Assembly: GCA_021029095.1 (NCBI GenBank)
Contig: JAJOHG010000018.1
Span: forward strand, 248,001 to 312,000
Source of the DNA: Phellopilus nigrolimitatus
Taxonomy: Eukaryota; Basidiomycota; Agaricomycetes; Hymenochaetales; Hymenochaetaceae
Direction: 5' to 3'
Length of the DNA stretch: 64,000 nt
Shown: positions 46,471-58,790 of the stretch, in pieces
Layout of the letters: each line of letters opens with the position of its first letter
Numbering within the stretch: position 1 is the stretch's first letter
The notes under the pieces: generated by a model
The model's input: the letters and a program-made list of their open reading frames with translations, nothing else
Told to the model about the DNA's origin: nothing
The model's database searches: none
Position numbers and translations under genes: made by a program

Positions 46471-49400
46471 ATGGCGCCCTTTTCCAAGCCCGAAACCGTC
46501 CTAAAGCAGGCGGAGGGCCTCGTCAGCGTCGGCCAGGCGCACGCCGCGCTGCAGTCTCTTACTGAGATGTTCTCTTCTAAGCGCTTCCGCTCCACGCCGC
46601 TCGCTGCGCTCGAGCCCATCATGCTGCGCTTCGTCGAGCTCTGCGTCGACATGCGCAAGGGCCGTACCGCGAAGGAAGGCCTCATGCAGTACAAGAACAT
46701 CGCGCAGAACTCGTCCGTCGCCTCCATTGAGGTCGTCATCAAGCGCTTCGTCGCCCTCGCCGACATCAAGGTCCAGGACGCACAGGAGAAGGCCGAGAAA
46801 GCCGTCGCACTTGTTGATGTCGATGACCTCGAGGCAAGCGAAACCCCGGAGAGCATCCTCCTTGGTGCCGTCAGCGGCGACCAGAACAAAGACCGCACGG
46901 ACAGGGCGCTCGTCACTCCCTGGCTCAAATTTCTGTGGGAGAGCTACCGCACAGCGCTCGAGACGTTGAAAAACAACGCCAGGCTCGAGGGCATCTACCA
47001 GGTGCGCTTCAAGTTTCTCTGATTGTTTGCGTTTATTTAAGTATTCTACGTCCGACAGCAAATCGCGCAGCAGGCCTTCAAGTTCTGCCTCAAGCACCAG
47101 CGCAAGGTCGAGTTCCGCCGGCTCTGTGAGACGTTGCGCCTGCATCTCTCGAATGTCGCCAAGTACGCGCATCAGCCCCACTCGATCAACCTCGCCGACG
47201 CCGACACGTTGCAGCGCCACCTCGACACGCGCTTCGCGCAGCTCAACACCTCCGTCGAGCTCGAGCTCTGGCAAGAGGCCTTCCGCTCTGTTGAGGACAT
47301 TCACAACCTCCTCAACATCGCGAAGAAGTCTCCCCGTCCGGCCATGATGGCCAATTACTACGAAAAGCTCACGCGCATTTTCCTGACGAGTGGGAACGCA
47401 CTATTCCATGCTGCAGCGTGGGCCCGCTATTATTCGATAGTTCGGTCCGTGGGTGGTAAATCGGAGGAGGAACTCGGCAGGCTCGCTGGCCAGGTCCTCA
47501 TTAGTGCACTCGCCGTACCTGTTGGACAGGAGTCGGAAGAGGACGAAGCGAAAGGCCGAACTGCGCGCTTGACTGCACTGCTTGGTTTGACAAAAACCCC
47601 GACCCGTACCGGACTCCTTAAAGAAGCTGTACGTCCCTTTCAGTTTGTAATATGATGTTCAAAGTGCTGACGTCTGCGACGTGAAGCTGTCGCGCAATGT
47701 CCATAAGCTTGCTCCTCCCGTTGTGAAAAATCTCTACAACATCTTGGAAGTCACGTTTGATCCGCTTACTCTTTGCAGCTCCGTCGCCCCTCTTCTTAAG
47801 GAGCTTTCGTCTGACACGAACTATGCTTCTTATCTCCCGCTCCTCCAGCGTGCGCTCCTCTCGCGCCTCCTCGCGCAGCTCGCGCAGGTCTACTCGACCA
47901 TGCAGATCGCGCAGCTTCTCGACCTCGTTACGTCCCTTGAGGGATCTTTCGAAGGCGCGTACGGCCCTGGCCAGGTGGAGGCCTTCCTTATGAGCTGCGC
48001 CCGCCGCGGCGACATACGCGTGCGCATCGACCATGCACTGGGCAGCCTAACTTTCATCGATGAGGCCTTCGGCAGCACGGCCGCAGGCCCATCCACGCCC
48101 TCCGCGCTCGACAAATCTATCCAGCCGTCTGCGGGCGAGCTCGTGCGCACGCGCCTCAGCGGCATCGCGACGTGCCTGCACAATGCGCTCGGGGCTATTG
48201 AGCCATCTGAACCTGCACCCGCTGCCGCGGACGACAGCTCGGCCCAGGAGACGTTCGCACAGCTTGTTGCTGCCGCAAACGCGGAGCGTAAGGCTCTGCA
48301 AGTGCGGCGCGCGATCGTCGCCCGCCGCCGCGAGCTCGTGTCTGAGCTGTCGGCAAGGAAGGACAAGGAAGAGGCCAGTCGTCGTGCAGAGGCCAGTAGG
48401 CGCGAGAAAGATGAGCAGGCGAAGCGCACGCTCGAAGATATTCGGCGGAAGGAGCAGGATCGCATTCGGCGCGATATCGAGAATATCAAGAAGGAAGAGG
48501 CTCGACAGCTGGCGCACAGCTTGAAGGAGAAAAATATTCTCAAGGTCGACGTCGCCGTAAGCCTTTCTTCTTTATTGCTTTTAGGAAAGTGTCGTACTCA
48601 CAATATCTTGTAGGAAATGGGCGACCTGAACACGGACAACCTCATGCGACTGCAAGTACAGCAGCTCGAGAAGGAGAAGAAGGAGCAGGCTGAGCGGCTT
48701 CGCATCATCGCCAAGCGCCTCGACCATACCGAGCGGGCGATCAGGAAGGAGGAGCGACCACTCCTCGCGCACGACTACGAGCAACAGCAAATTGACGACC
48801 GCGCGGCGTTTGAGATGGCGCAAAAGGCGCGCCTGGAGTCCGCGAAGCTCATGCACCAGCAGGACCTCGACACGAAGAGGCGCCTTGCACGCGTCATGGA
48901 TGACTACCGGGAGCGCCGTGAGGTGTATATCAGCAAGCGTGGAGAGGAATACACGAAAAAGCGCGAGGAGTCGCTGCGGAGGGTCGAAGAGGAGAAGGCG
49001 AAGCGAAGGAAGGCTGTCCTGAAAGCACGCGAGGAGGAGCAACACAGGCTGGAAGAGGAGGAGCGCCTCGAGCGCGAGAGGGAGGAAGAGGAGCGCCGCT
49101 TCGAAGAAGGTTTGTACATGATTGAATTCCTTACGTCTTGTGCTAATGTTTTTTATTTCTTTTCAGAACGCCTTGCAGAAGAGCAGCGCCGCGCCGAGGA
49201 GGAAGAAGCCGCGAAGGCCGCTGAAGAAGAGCGGAAACTCGAGGAAGAAAAGAAGAAGGCCGAGCAGCGCAGGCTCCGCGAGGAGGAGCGCCTAGAGACG
49301 GAGAAGCAAGTGCGTTTGCAGCGGCAGCGCGAGGAGGAGGCCGAGGCGCGCCGGGCCGCCCGCCGCCTAGAAAAAGTCGCGCCGGCGCCGGCGGCTTCAC

Positions 49401-49777
49401 ACGTCCGTCCCGAGCGCGCAGAGTCACCATCGCCCTGGCGACGCACGGCACCTGCGCAACCTGCGGTACCGGTCCGCCAGGCGGCGGCGACCCCGCCGCC
49501 GATCGAGAGCCACTCTCCGGCTCCTTCCAAATTTGTTCCTCCTGCGCGGCGCGGAGCAGAAGGTGCTGCAGCGGGCGGTGGCTGGCGTGCGCGCGCGGCT
49601 GCGAAGGAAGGTGGAGGTGGTGCCGTGACGCCACAGCGCCCTGCGTCCCCCGCTGTCCCTGCCGACTCTCCAAAGGCCGCCCCGAAGGACGCCGACGGGT
49701 TCCAGACTGTAGTGCCCCCTGCCAAGGGGGTTTGGCGTCCTACGCGTGGACGGGGTGGTGGGACTCGCGGTCTCTAA
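46471..49777 (+). CDS. TIF32: Translation initiation factor eIF3 subunit a
   Basis: Largest scaffold subunit of eIF3, binding the 40S ribosome and organising mRNA recruitment. Exons 46471-47001, 47059-47628, 47687-48556, 48614-49109 and 49167-49777 give exactly 1026 codons. N-terminus [17 protein letters not shown], the TPR-like helices with [23 protein letters not shown] and [10 protein letters not shown], the PCI domain (about residues 330-530), then a long Arg/Glu-rich helical region and a Pro/Ala/Gly tail with SKFVPPARR and GRGGGTRGL. Frame is intact throughout. The last two exons are the source of the eIF3a fragments at 51.5-53.8 and 59.9-60.2 kb. Confidence 0.96.
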
Positions 49778-50741
49778 ATATGCGTTATGCATTATGCAAT
49801 CTCACTGACTTTTTTATCTTGCCTGGTTATGTCTACTTCACCTACTTTATGATAGCTTGTTTGGGATTATGATAATCACATGTGCTGTCTAGAGGGAATG
49901 TGCATTAACTTGTGTTATGTACTCTGAAACGTGCTGGATCGTTAAGAGCGAGGACTTCGCGAGTGTGGCGGGACAGTCAGACGGATCCAGAACGTTATGA
50001 ATCAAGTAAAATGTTCAATCGATGTACTTTTGCGCCAAATACTACCTGAGGTCGTTGTGTGAGTCTGTTCGTCAGAGATGATGTTGTCCTTCTTGCCTGC
50101 TAGTTTTAAGGGGCTCAATTCCCCTACATTGATGATGCAAATGAACCAATCGACCAGATTCTTGTATTTGCAGAATAGAGGGAAATGTGAATCTAAAATG
50201 AAAGAGAAAGGCGAAGAGGTTTGGGCACATACGCGATATCACGTGCGATGATTTTCGGAAATACAGACTCACTTCCCTCGGTTTACTGTCACAGTGATCT
50301 CCAACTCTTCCCAAGGTATTCTTCCCAAAATACTTCTCCTCACCAAGGGTGCTCTGAAATCCATGTTTTATATGTCGAACACGGGACTCTTTCCTGATGT
50401 TCAAGTTGGTGAATTGGGTTATGACTGTGAGTAAAATTGTGAAGCCTTAGTACATATTACAATGTTTAACTTGTGGCTTTCCAGTATTTTACGTTGAGAG
50501 CGCCCTGAAGGGATCCGAAGTGAAGCATGCTAGTTTCAGGAAGAGCCAATAGGCAAAGGAGCTTTCGAGCGATTTCCCTACGCACGAAGTCGAGATCCTG
50601 AAAGCTCAATTGTCTATGTAAAGGCATAAGCTTCAAGAAGTACGCCACCAGCCTCGCGGCTGATAGCTGCTGCTTCTGCTGCTTCTGCACACATGTACAA
50701 CTAAGCGCTGCTGCTAAAGACGACGACTCTTGCCTCCAGCA
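49778..50741 (+). other. eIF3a 3' flank, homologous to later duplicated spacers
   Basis: The first 100 bp downstream of the stop match 53671-53780 closely and 63730-63830 more weakly. The part around 50090-50190 resembles 53890-53960. No independent gene is supported; the minus frame 50072-50404 is likely fortuitous. Confidence 0.6.
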
Positions 50742-51267
50742 ATGCCTCCGCAGTCGACGATGAGCAGTGACGAGACGGATCTGTTGAGAGGTGTCCTCAT
50801 CGCAAGTAGCGAAATCATTGTCATCACAAATACCGTCGTTTGCATTTACTACGCGGATCCAGTTCCTAACTCGTGGACGTTCTCCGGAGTGCAGGGGGTG
50901 CTCGCTCTCGTCAAGGACAAGAACGATGGACTGTATTACTTCCGCCTTGTCAGCCCCCAGGACGCAGGACGCACATGGAGTTTGGGAATGCGAGCTCCGC
51001 ACGGGCTTCACCTTGCAGGAGGAGGGCATACTTTTCCATTCCTTTGCTGACGAAGTGCGTCACGATTCGTTCTCATCTGGTTTCCGATTGTCGCGATGTC
51101 TCGCTGATGTAAGCTCTTAGGACTGCATGACCGGCCTGGTCTACACGAATGAGAACCAGGCAAACTTGTCCTTTGAAGTGGTTACAAGGATGTGCGATAA
51201 GTTCGGTGCGCCTTGCAGATACAGGGGTAAGGTCGAAATGGTTGCGACTACTGGTCATATTACATAG
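50742..51267 (+). CDS. WH1 (EVH1) domain protein, WASP-like, stand-alone
   Basis: Reads as the N-terminal WH1 domain of WASP/Las17: MPPQSTMSSDE start, YYADPVPNSWTFSGVQG, LALVKDK, GVWECELRTGF, FHSFADE, then after a 66-nt intron (51055-51120) DCMTGLVYTNENQA. The domain binds proline motifs in WIP/verprolin partners. The frame ends at 51267 without the proline-rich and VCA parts, so it cannot itself activate Arp2/3. Between 50955 and 50975 the frame moves +1, repairable in a run of five C. It could be a WH1-only regulator or a duplicated fragment; two shorter relatives lie at 54342 and 60718. Confidence 0.6.
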
Positions 51268-51559
51268 GCTGCCAATGACTGCATGCTCACCGTGCTGGGT
51301 TGAGTGAGTTGGCGCCAAATTCTTTAGCGAAGCTACTTCTTTTGCTCAGAAACTCCCAGTTTTATGCCAGTATCATGATGAAATATTGCGCCACTGTTCT
51401 TCAGAGCAGCAAAACTTGGCAAAAATTTCCCTTACTAGCTCACGCGGGACTATCAAGTTCACTTTGTCAGAAGTAGTCGTGACTATTTTGGCCCCGCTCT
51501 TGATTTTCCGGTCTTGACTGCCTGCTAATTTCTTCATAAGTAAAGCAAAGGAAGACAGA

Positions 51560-51950
51560 ATTTTTACGGGGTTTGTACACCGACAAAATCTCGATGTGCA
51601 GAGACGCATCGCATGCGTCATGAGCGAGTACATGACACGCCGTGAAAAGTTTGTCAACTCTTGCGAAAGGACGGCGCAGAAGGCAGTGGAGAAGGCGAAG
51701 CGCAAGGAGACCATATTGAAGGCGCTTAGGGAGAAGAAGGAGCTTATCCTGGACGACATAAAGAAAGGAAATGACCTCCACGAAAAAGGTGTGCTGACAG
51801 CTGGATAGGCATCATTCTATATGCAGAAGACTGACATATTTCAGTGCGCCTTGCAAAAGAACGGCACAGGGCTCGCAAAGAGCGCGTGGAGGCGAGAGTT
51901 CTGCGGCTGCAATACAAAGCAACCGAGGAATCTACTTTTTGTTTTCCTCA
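51560..51950 (+). pseudogene. eIF3a fragment A (exon 4/5 junction)
   Basis: Matches eIF3a around the end of exon 4 and start of exon 5: LDVQRRIACVM aligns with [11 protein letters not shown], and a Lys/Glu-rich run follows. The intron position is preserved. Diverged and interrupted by stops; no start codon or upstream eIF3a sequence. Duplication remnant. Confidence 0.7.
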
Positions 51951-52039
51951 GCTATACGTCCCATTATTTACATCCTTTCTGGAAACGAGCGATCTTGGCA
52001 CGAACGGTCTCATTTGGCGGAAGAACGAGAATCGCACTC

Positions 52040-52960
52040 AGTGCGATATTGAGAATATAAAGAAGGAAGAGGCTCGACAGCTCGCGCGTAGTTTGAAGGA
52101 GAAGAACATTCTCAAAGTTGACGTCGATGTAAGTATTTCTTCCTTGTTGTTTTTAGCTACATGTTTACAATATTCTTATAGGCAATGGGCGACATAAGCA
52201 CGGAAAATCTCATACGGCTGCAAGTACAGCAGCTCGAGAAGGAGAAGAAAGAGAAAGCCGAGCGGCTTCGCATCATCGCCAAGCGCCTCAATCACACCGT
52301 GTGCGCGATGAGAAAGGAGGAGCGGCCGCTTCTCGCGCATGACTACGAGCAGCAGCAGATTGACGATCATGCGGTATTCGAGATGGCTCAGAAGGAGCGC
52401 CTGGAGTCCGCGAAGCTCTCATACCAGCAAGACCTCGACACGAAGAGGCGCTTTGCACACGTCATGGACGATTGCAAGGCATACCGCGCGGCGTTCTCCA
52501 ATGAACGCAATGAGGAGCTTGCAAAAAAGCGCGACGAGACGAAGCGGAAGTTCGAGGAGGAGAAATTGAAGCGCAGGGAGGCCGTCCTGAAGGTGCGCGA
52601 GGAACAGGGCCGCAAACTGGAGCAGCAGCGGTGGGAGCTGGAGGAACAGCGCCTCCTTGGAGAGGGTTTGTAGAAATCTGCATTCATAAAGTGTTGAGCT
52701 AACTTAGGAGTTTGTCCGTCTTCCAGAACGCCTTGCGGAAGAACAGTACCTCACTGAGAGGAAAGTCTATGCGAAGGCTGCCTTGCAGCTAAATATAAAG
52801 GCCGAACGGCGCAGGCTCCGTGCGGAGGCAGCGTTGCGGGCATATCTGCGACGGCGCGAGGAACAGATAGAGACGCGCCGTGCCGCTCGCCGCTTGAATA
52901 GATTCACTTTGGCGGATACCGTTAACCCTGAGTCGCTCCGGCGCCTGCACTTGTGATGCC
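52040..52960 (+). pseudogene. eIF3a fragment B (exon 3 end through exon 5)
   Basis: Contains the eIF3a exon 3 end ([18 protein letters not shown]), the intron, nearly all of exon 4 ([20 protein letters not shown] onward) and an exon 5 start, then ends RRLHL stop at 52955. Exon 4 is still open and about 80 percent like its parent. A segment reading CKAYRAAFSNERNEE differs from the parent and is shared with the fragment at 59.9 kb, so that copy descends from this one. Lacks any N-terminal eIF3a part. Confidence 0.75.
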
Positions 52961-53061
52961 CCGAGTGCACTCCGAGCGCCCCAAGTCACCGGCGCCGGCG
53001 GCTGCGGCTTCACACGTTCGTCCCGAACGCGCAGAGTCGCCAACGCCCAGGCGACGCGCGG

Positions 53062-53795
53062 TTGCAGAAGAGCAACGCCGCGCCGAGGAGGAAGAAGCCG
53101 CGAAGGCCGCCGAAGTAGAACGGAAACTCGAGGGAAAAAAGAAGAAGGCCGAGCAGCGCAGGCTCACAAGAAACAGCGTCTAGAGACGGAGAAGCAAGTG
53201 CGTTTGCAGCTGCAGCGCGAGGAGGAGGCCGAGGAGCGCCGGGCCGCCCGCCGCCTAGAAAAAGTCGCGCCGGCACCGGCTGCTGCTGCTTCACACGTCC
53301 GTCCCGAGCGCGCAGAGTCGCCATCGCCCTGGCGGCGCGCGGCGCCTGTGCAACCTGCGGCACCGGTTCGCCAGGCGGCGGCGACCCCGCCGCCGATCGA
53401 GAGCCACTCACCGGCTCCTTCCAAATTCGTTCCTCCTGCGCGGCGCGGGGCAGACGGTGCTGCAGCGGGCGGTGGCTGGCGTGCGTGCGCGGCTGCGAAG
53501 GAGGGTGGAGGCGGTGCCGTGACGCCACAACGACCTGCATCCCCCGCTGTCCCTGCCGACTCTCCAAAGGCCGCCCCGAAGGACGCCGACGGGTTCCAGA
53601 CTGTACCGCCTCCAGCTAAGGCCGTTTGGCGTCCTTCGCGTGGACGGGGTGGTGGGACTCGTGGTCTCTAAATATGCGTTATGCATTATGCAATCTCACT
53701 GACTTTTTTGTCTTGCCCCTGACTACGTCTACTGCTTTATGATAGCGGTTGTGATAATCATATGTGCTGTCTAGAGAAAAAGTGGCAGAGGCTCG
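53062..53795 (+). pseudogene. eIF3a fragment C (recent copy of exon 5 and 3' flank)
   Basis: Very close to eIF3a 49180-49870, including the stop and about 100 bp of downstream sequence, so much younger than fragments A and B. A 1-base loss with local changes near 53162-53180 puts the front part out of frame. The back part (53198-53671) stays open to the same GRGGGTRGL terminus. Confidence 0.8.
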
Positions 53796-54341
53796 CAAGT
53801 ACGACAGGACAGTCAGACGGATTCAGAACGTTACGATGTATCGTCGCACCAGCTACCTGAGAGTTGTTATGATATGGTTGGGCCTCTTCATTCATTACCT
53901 GCTAATTACAGTACATCAATGGGACCAATTAGTTGACCAAATTTGAATTTTGCAAGGATAGAGGGGAATATAACAAAGGGATACGTGACAAATGCGTTAT
54001 CATGTGTAATGGCATTACATACTTTTACATCACTTACCCCGGATTATGGTCTTTCTTAATCTAACCGACAATGTTTTCTGAAAGCATGGTTGTATGTGCT
54101 TCTCAGACAGCTTTACTGGTGTCGTGGGGAGTAGACTATGACTGAAAGTGCTTAAAGTGAGGACTTAATACTAAATACTACGTGAACTGCTAATCAGTGC
54201 TTTTTTGCTTATTAACAAGGTTTCTTTCGAGTGATCCTCCTAATACGCGGATCCTGTGATGCGCGTCGAAAAGAAGATAGCTTCTTTGCACATATCCACC
54301 CCAGTCTTTGCTCCTGAGGACGACGACTCTTGCCTCCAGCA

Positions 54342-54530
54342 ATGCGGCTTCAGTCGATGCTGAGCAGCAATGGGATGAATCTGGTGAAGAGTGTTCTTTT
54401 CGCAAATAGCAAGATCCTCATGACTGTCAACAGCCGTATCTACGACATGCGCCCAGATCCCATCTCGTGGACGTTTTCCAGCGAGCAGGGGAGCTCGCCT
54501 TCGTCAAGGACAAGAACTGTGTTTTTTTAG
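54342..54530 (+). pseudogene. Truncated WH1 fragment, copy 2
   Basis: First half of the WH1 module of 50742 with many substitutions: LSSNGMNLVKSVLFANSKILMT, then RPDPISWTFSSEQG. It lacks the second half. SVLFANSKILMT is shared with 60718, not with 50742. Confidence 0.65.
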
Positions 54531-55155
54531 GTGAGCGCTCGTTGTGATTAGGGTCTCCGGATGTACATACTGCTTGTACCGCATGGCTGTCGGTCTGCAG
54601 TCTTCTTGTGAAGAGTATCGGGAAATGCGGGTTTGCACTTCCATGTACGTGATTATATATATATTTAATAGCTTATCTAAAGACTCGGACGCGCTGAGGC
54701 CCGTGGGCTATCGCTTTTCGCACACATCTAGGTTAAGGGTGCATGATGATACCGCGGTGCACACTCGAGGCAGCACTATGCGGAAGTCGAAGTCGAAGGA
54801 TGATTTTACATGAGCTGCTCTTAGACTCGAGGCTGCCCGACGAGGGCCTTAGTTTTCACCTTACCACTTCTCAAGGCAAGGATGTTGCTTCCACTAGAGA
54901 TCATGCAAAATGCGAGGCGCCTTTAGGAAATTGAAAGTTGTATTGCACCCTAACCAGCCGTCTTCGATGTGCATCGTGCTCAGCGTCTTTTGGGGCTCTT
55001 CGCTCTAATGGATTACTGACTGCAGTGTGATGCGAGCAGCTAAGGACTCGTTGAACATTCTCCGAACATTATATATGACTGCCTGAGCTCAGGTCTCCTG
55101 TTCATTCTTCTAGGACAATCCACCAGCCACTGCTTTCCCTGTGTTCATATTATCA

Positions 55156-56640
55156 ATGGGATCAGCTGAGTCGACACCTACCCGAGGCGCACATGCCGAA
55201 GACAAGATATCCCCCGACGACGGCGAGGTCCAGCTGCACGCGCTTGCGCTGCTCGATGCGCCGTTCATCCCGTTGGACAACCACGCGGAGTCACTGCTTG
55301 CAGCGGTCCGCAAGATCGGTGCGAGCGCGGGCAAGATCACCGCGCGCTTCGACACGATCACCGCCGCACTCAAGGGCGCGCCCAACCCGTGGCGCTCGGC
55401 GTACGACGTGTTCTACCGGAAGCTCCTCTCGTTATTCAAGCGCCTTGACCCAGAGAAGGTGGAATTGCTGCGACGCCAGTGGTTCGAGATTGCTCAGGTA
55501 CGTAGGATGTGCCTGTGTCGGGATCTCTACTTATACAAGCTGTCATACTAGCTGCACAAGGAGACACTGTGGAGATCTCGCAACATCGCTGCAGTCAATG
55601 CAGCTAAATTAAAAAGTAAACTCCCTGAACCTCCTTCTCTTTTTGTTTGCTTACTTGTCGAGCTTTAAGGCTTTATCGAGGTCTTTATACCATATCTGCA
55701 GCGTGACGGAGATCTAGATGAGAAAAAAGCCGAGATCGCAGCTTACATAGAGGCAAGACCTCTTTTCCTTTCCCTTTGTTGTGCACAGCTTAACTCCTGC
55801 GTAACGAAAGGCCAATAAAAAGCAGGATAATGAAGAACGACAGCTTCAGGGCGAGTTTCAGGAAATTAAGAAGAAACTGGAGGAATTTGAAGAGGAAGTA
55901 CAGGAGGCTTGCAAGACTCTTTCGGTTCCCTCAGAAAGAGTAAAAGAGCTGGAAAGCGAAATTGAGGCATTGAATGGGAAAATTAAGTTGTGAGTTATCC
56001 TTCCTTCGTACGCACGGAAAACATTGACTCGGCTCATTGTTGTGACTATATAGCTTCATAGACGAGGTATTCTCATTTTATGGTTCAATTCTAGACACCA
56101 GCTGAGTATCTATATCTACTAGATGAATACAGCACTATTTGGATGTGATGTTACTCATGAAGGCGTCTTGGGGTTCTTTGCTCGTCGACGTTTCGCACGT
56201 TTCATGTATCTACTATTGGTGTGTTTGCCCTGTCATGTTTGCATTTGTTTCCTTGACTGATTCTCTCTACAAATCTATCAGCCTACTGACGATAATGTGT
56301 ACACCAATGCTATCAGACAAATTCAAGGTTAAATTGATATTTCAAATCCACTCTTTCTCGCTTACACCCTGCACAGATAGAGAAGACAAGAAACGCACTA
56401 AAGAGAAAGAACGGCTAGCTATATATGCGGAACATCCGGAACTCGACCTTTATGAGGTACTCAATACCATCGGGCCTGATCTACGCGAAGCGATTTCCGA
56501 CACCGCTAGTCTTTCTCGCATCTGGGGAATGGTACGTCCCGTTACTCTTTTCAATGCATTTCAACAAAACAACATGGGACTTAGATACATTGCGACCTGA
56601 TCGAGCTGAACACTAAACTGCAAGAATCAGTTTCCACTGC
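55156..56640 (+). CDS. Unknown helical/coiled-coil protein, copy 1
   Basis: Unrecognised gene. Exons I can support: 55156-55497, 55552-55615, 55670-55752, 55826-55989 and 56054-56066. Further exons to about 56640 are likely (KERLAIYAEHPELDLYE and SLSRIWGM read openly at 56400-56530) but not joined with confidence. The start MGSAESTPTR is followed by amphipathic helices, FDTITAALK, a conserved YLQRDGDLDEKKAEIAAY block, then a Glu/Lys-rich coiled coil of about 50 residues. Intron 3 begins GAG/GCAAGA, a GC-AG intron. No signal peptide or transmembrane segment. The paralogue at 61525 keeps the same exon layout, so the family was real. A helical membrane-active or structural role is possible but unsupported. 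Confidence 0.6.
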
Positions 56641-57569
56641 GGGTCAAAATGTAAGTATTGATTCCAACCGTCTCTTTGTAGCGCGATCGGACATGTTGAT
56701 CTTAGTTTGCACCGTTACAAGTTATTCTCTGACCATTTGGGGTCAATAGTAATGGCCTATAAATGCTTGCATTGCGGACTGTACGAGTATGCAGCTGCAC
56801 TGGATACCGATATGACAGCTGCGGGCACTGGGTAGTGGTCTATGTTTGAATTTCATGAGCGTATCGCATCAGCTCTAAAAGATAGTGTAGCAAACTTTCT
56901 TTCACGATATCCTGTCAATCTGTCAATGCATCTTGTTTATCTAATTGATTGGGCAACAAATCAAAGAAGTCTCGTCTTCTTCCTTATAATCCTATTTTTA
57001 AAGACAGATTTCAAGCAAGGGAAACACGCCTTAAGTGTCCTTTAGCGCAGGAAAAGTTTAATTGTCGACAAAGATAACTCAGTTCAAAAACGCGGACCTG
57101 TCTCTCTACATCTACTGTAATTACTCCTAGCTGAGTTGATAGAAACCCAATCACTGCATGGTAAACTTCGACGAAGTCGATTTTCGACAGCGTGATCCAA
57201 ATGTCTGTTAAAAGTTAAGACCCGTTTCCCACGGATCCCCCGCGGTCGAGAATTTTCGCTTTTTTACATACATGCGGGTCTTTCATGGGTTTTAGGGGGA
57301 CCCATATATTCTTTTCCTCCAGGATACTTATGATTAGACAAAACTCGCCAATGGACTCGAGGATAGTGTCTGGACACAGTACTCGGTTCGGGGGCGGCAC
57401 GCCTCATTCGCTGTTGTCCGAGTTTACGCGTCTTGATCGCGAGCGCTTTCGAGGAATCAGACGGGTTCCCTCGTTGCAGCCGTGTTCGAAACTCCCTCAA
57501 CTGGACATGCGATCTCGGCCTCGCTCAGACACTGGCTCGTCGGACGTACTGGCTCGTCGGACGTCCTGA

Positions 57570-57860
57570 CCGTCATGGAGAGCTGGCTCCACCAAGACGT
57601 GCTGTGTGGCTGGGTGGAGCTCAAGCACGCCTCCGCGTTCTTCACCACGCACGGCCTGCAGCTGCACACGCTCAAATTTGACTACGCCGGCGAGCAGGAG
57701 ACCTCCACCAGGCTCGAGCGGCCGCACGCGGCGCGGTGATGCTCCTCTCGCGTTGCCAAATTTTCAAGGAGCTCGTGCTGCAGGTCCATTGGGCGGCGAT
57801 CCAGGCGACGCGCGGGCATGTTGCGATTGGCGAGAGGCATTTTAGATTGCGCGCCATTTC
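57570..57860 (+). pseudogene. Unknown protein fragment
   Basis: MESWLHQDVLCGWVELKHAS opens at 57573 and runs to a stop at 57739; another frame continues ELVLQVHWAAIQATRGH. It looks like part of a leucine-rich F-box-type hypothetical protein, probably the same gene as the fragment at 58790-59161. Broken, no complete reading frame. Confidence 0.4.
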
Positions 57861-57943
57861 TCGCGGAATTTACTCACACTCGAGGAGGGGTACTTTTGGT
57901 ACTTAGGCCGAAAGGAAACGGAAAACGTGAAACGCACAGCACC

Positions 57944-58790
57944 ATGACAGACGAAGACCATCAGCTCGCCAAGCTGCTTTTCAACAATCCTAATGCTCGT
58001 CCGAATTTGCAGGAGTTCGCTGCTGGCCTCATTCGGGACTGTCTTACGAGTGAGCTGCCTATTGCGACTTAGTAACAATTTCCATACACCTTGGAGGCAT
58101 TGGCGCAGCTCGTGACATCTAGCAAGGCAACAGAAGTGTATGTCTACATTTTCCATTGCCGACGCGTAGTGCTGATGGTTGTACAACTGCTGACAGATTT
58201 GCATATTGGTCAGGGTCAACCGACTCATGTGCTAGCTCGGAGACCAAACAGGAGAAGGAACAACTCAAGGCGCTTCTCCTCAGGTGCTTCCAGCAGTGGG
58301 TCGGCGTCTTCCAGCGATCATCTACCCCAGAAAAAAATGTTTGTGCCCTATGTCATGCAGTTATCGAAGCAAGGCATTCTCAAGCTGGAAGATATGTCAT
58401 CGCTCTTCTTCCGTGTCTGCGTGGAGTCCAGCATCAGCCTCTACGCGAAGTGCATTGCGGCAGGCGACTTTGAGCACTCGTTCCTTGCCCTGGATGCGAT
58501 GTCGCGGCTCATTGTGTATATCATCAAGTATCACGGCGATGCCTCTGGGGTTAACAATCTGCAGGCTAAGGATTTATTATTTCACAAAAATTCTCTCCAT
58601 CTTCGTACTAGTCGTTGCAAACAGGCATGAAGAACAAGGGCCTGCTTTCCAACAGAAACAATACTTCCGCTTCTTCTCTAGTTTGTTGAGCGACTTGCGT
58701 TCACCCGAAGTGCAATTTGGGAGCGTGTACTTCCACCTACTAATTGCGCTCAGCGACACATTCAGCTCGTTGCAGGTCTATTTCCCTGGG
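57944..58790 (+). pseudogene. CCR4-NOT subunit NOT1 fragment, decayed
   Basis: An internal part of the deadenylase scaffold NOT1: PNARPNLQEFAAGLIRDCL, FPYTLEALAQL, FVPYVMQLSKQGILK, SSLFFRVCVESS, LDAMSRLIVYIIKYHGDAS, GPAFQQKQYFRFFSSLLSDL. Two in-frame stops (TAG TAA) follow PIAT at 58070. Two +1 steps occur: a seven-A run near 58332 and GG near 58570. The rest of NOT1 is missing on both sides. Dead fragment. Confidence 0.85.

Larger units (their letters stand above)
54240..57050. repeat. Segmental duplication, unit 2 (WH1 fragment plus coiled-coil gene)
   Basis: Collinear with about 60610-63250. Offsets are 6,376 bp for the WH1 fragment ATG and 6,369 bp for the coiled-coil gene ATG. The stretch SVANFLSRYPVNLS near 56890 recurs near 63100. 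Confidence 0.8.
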
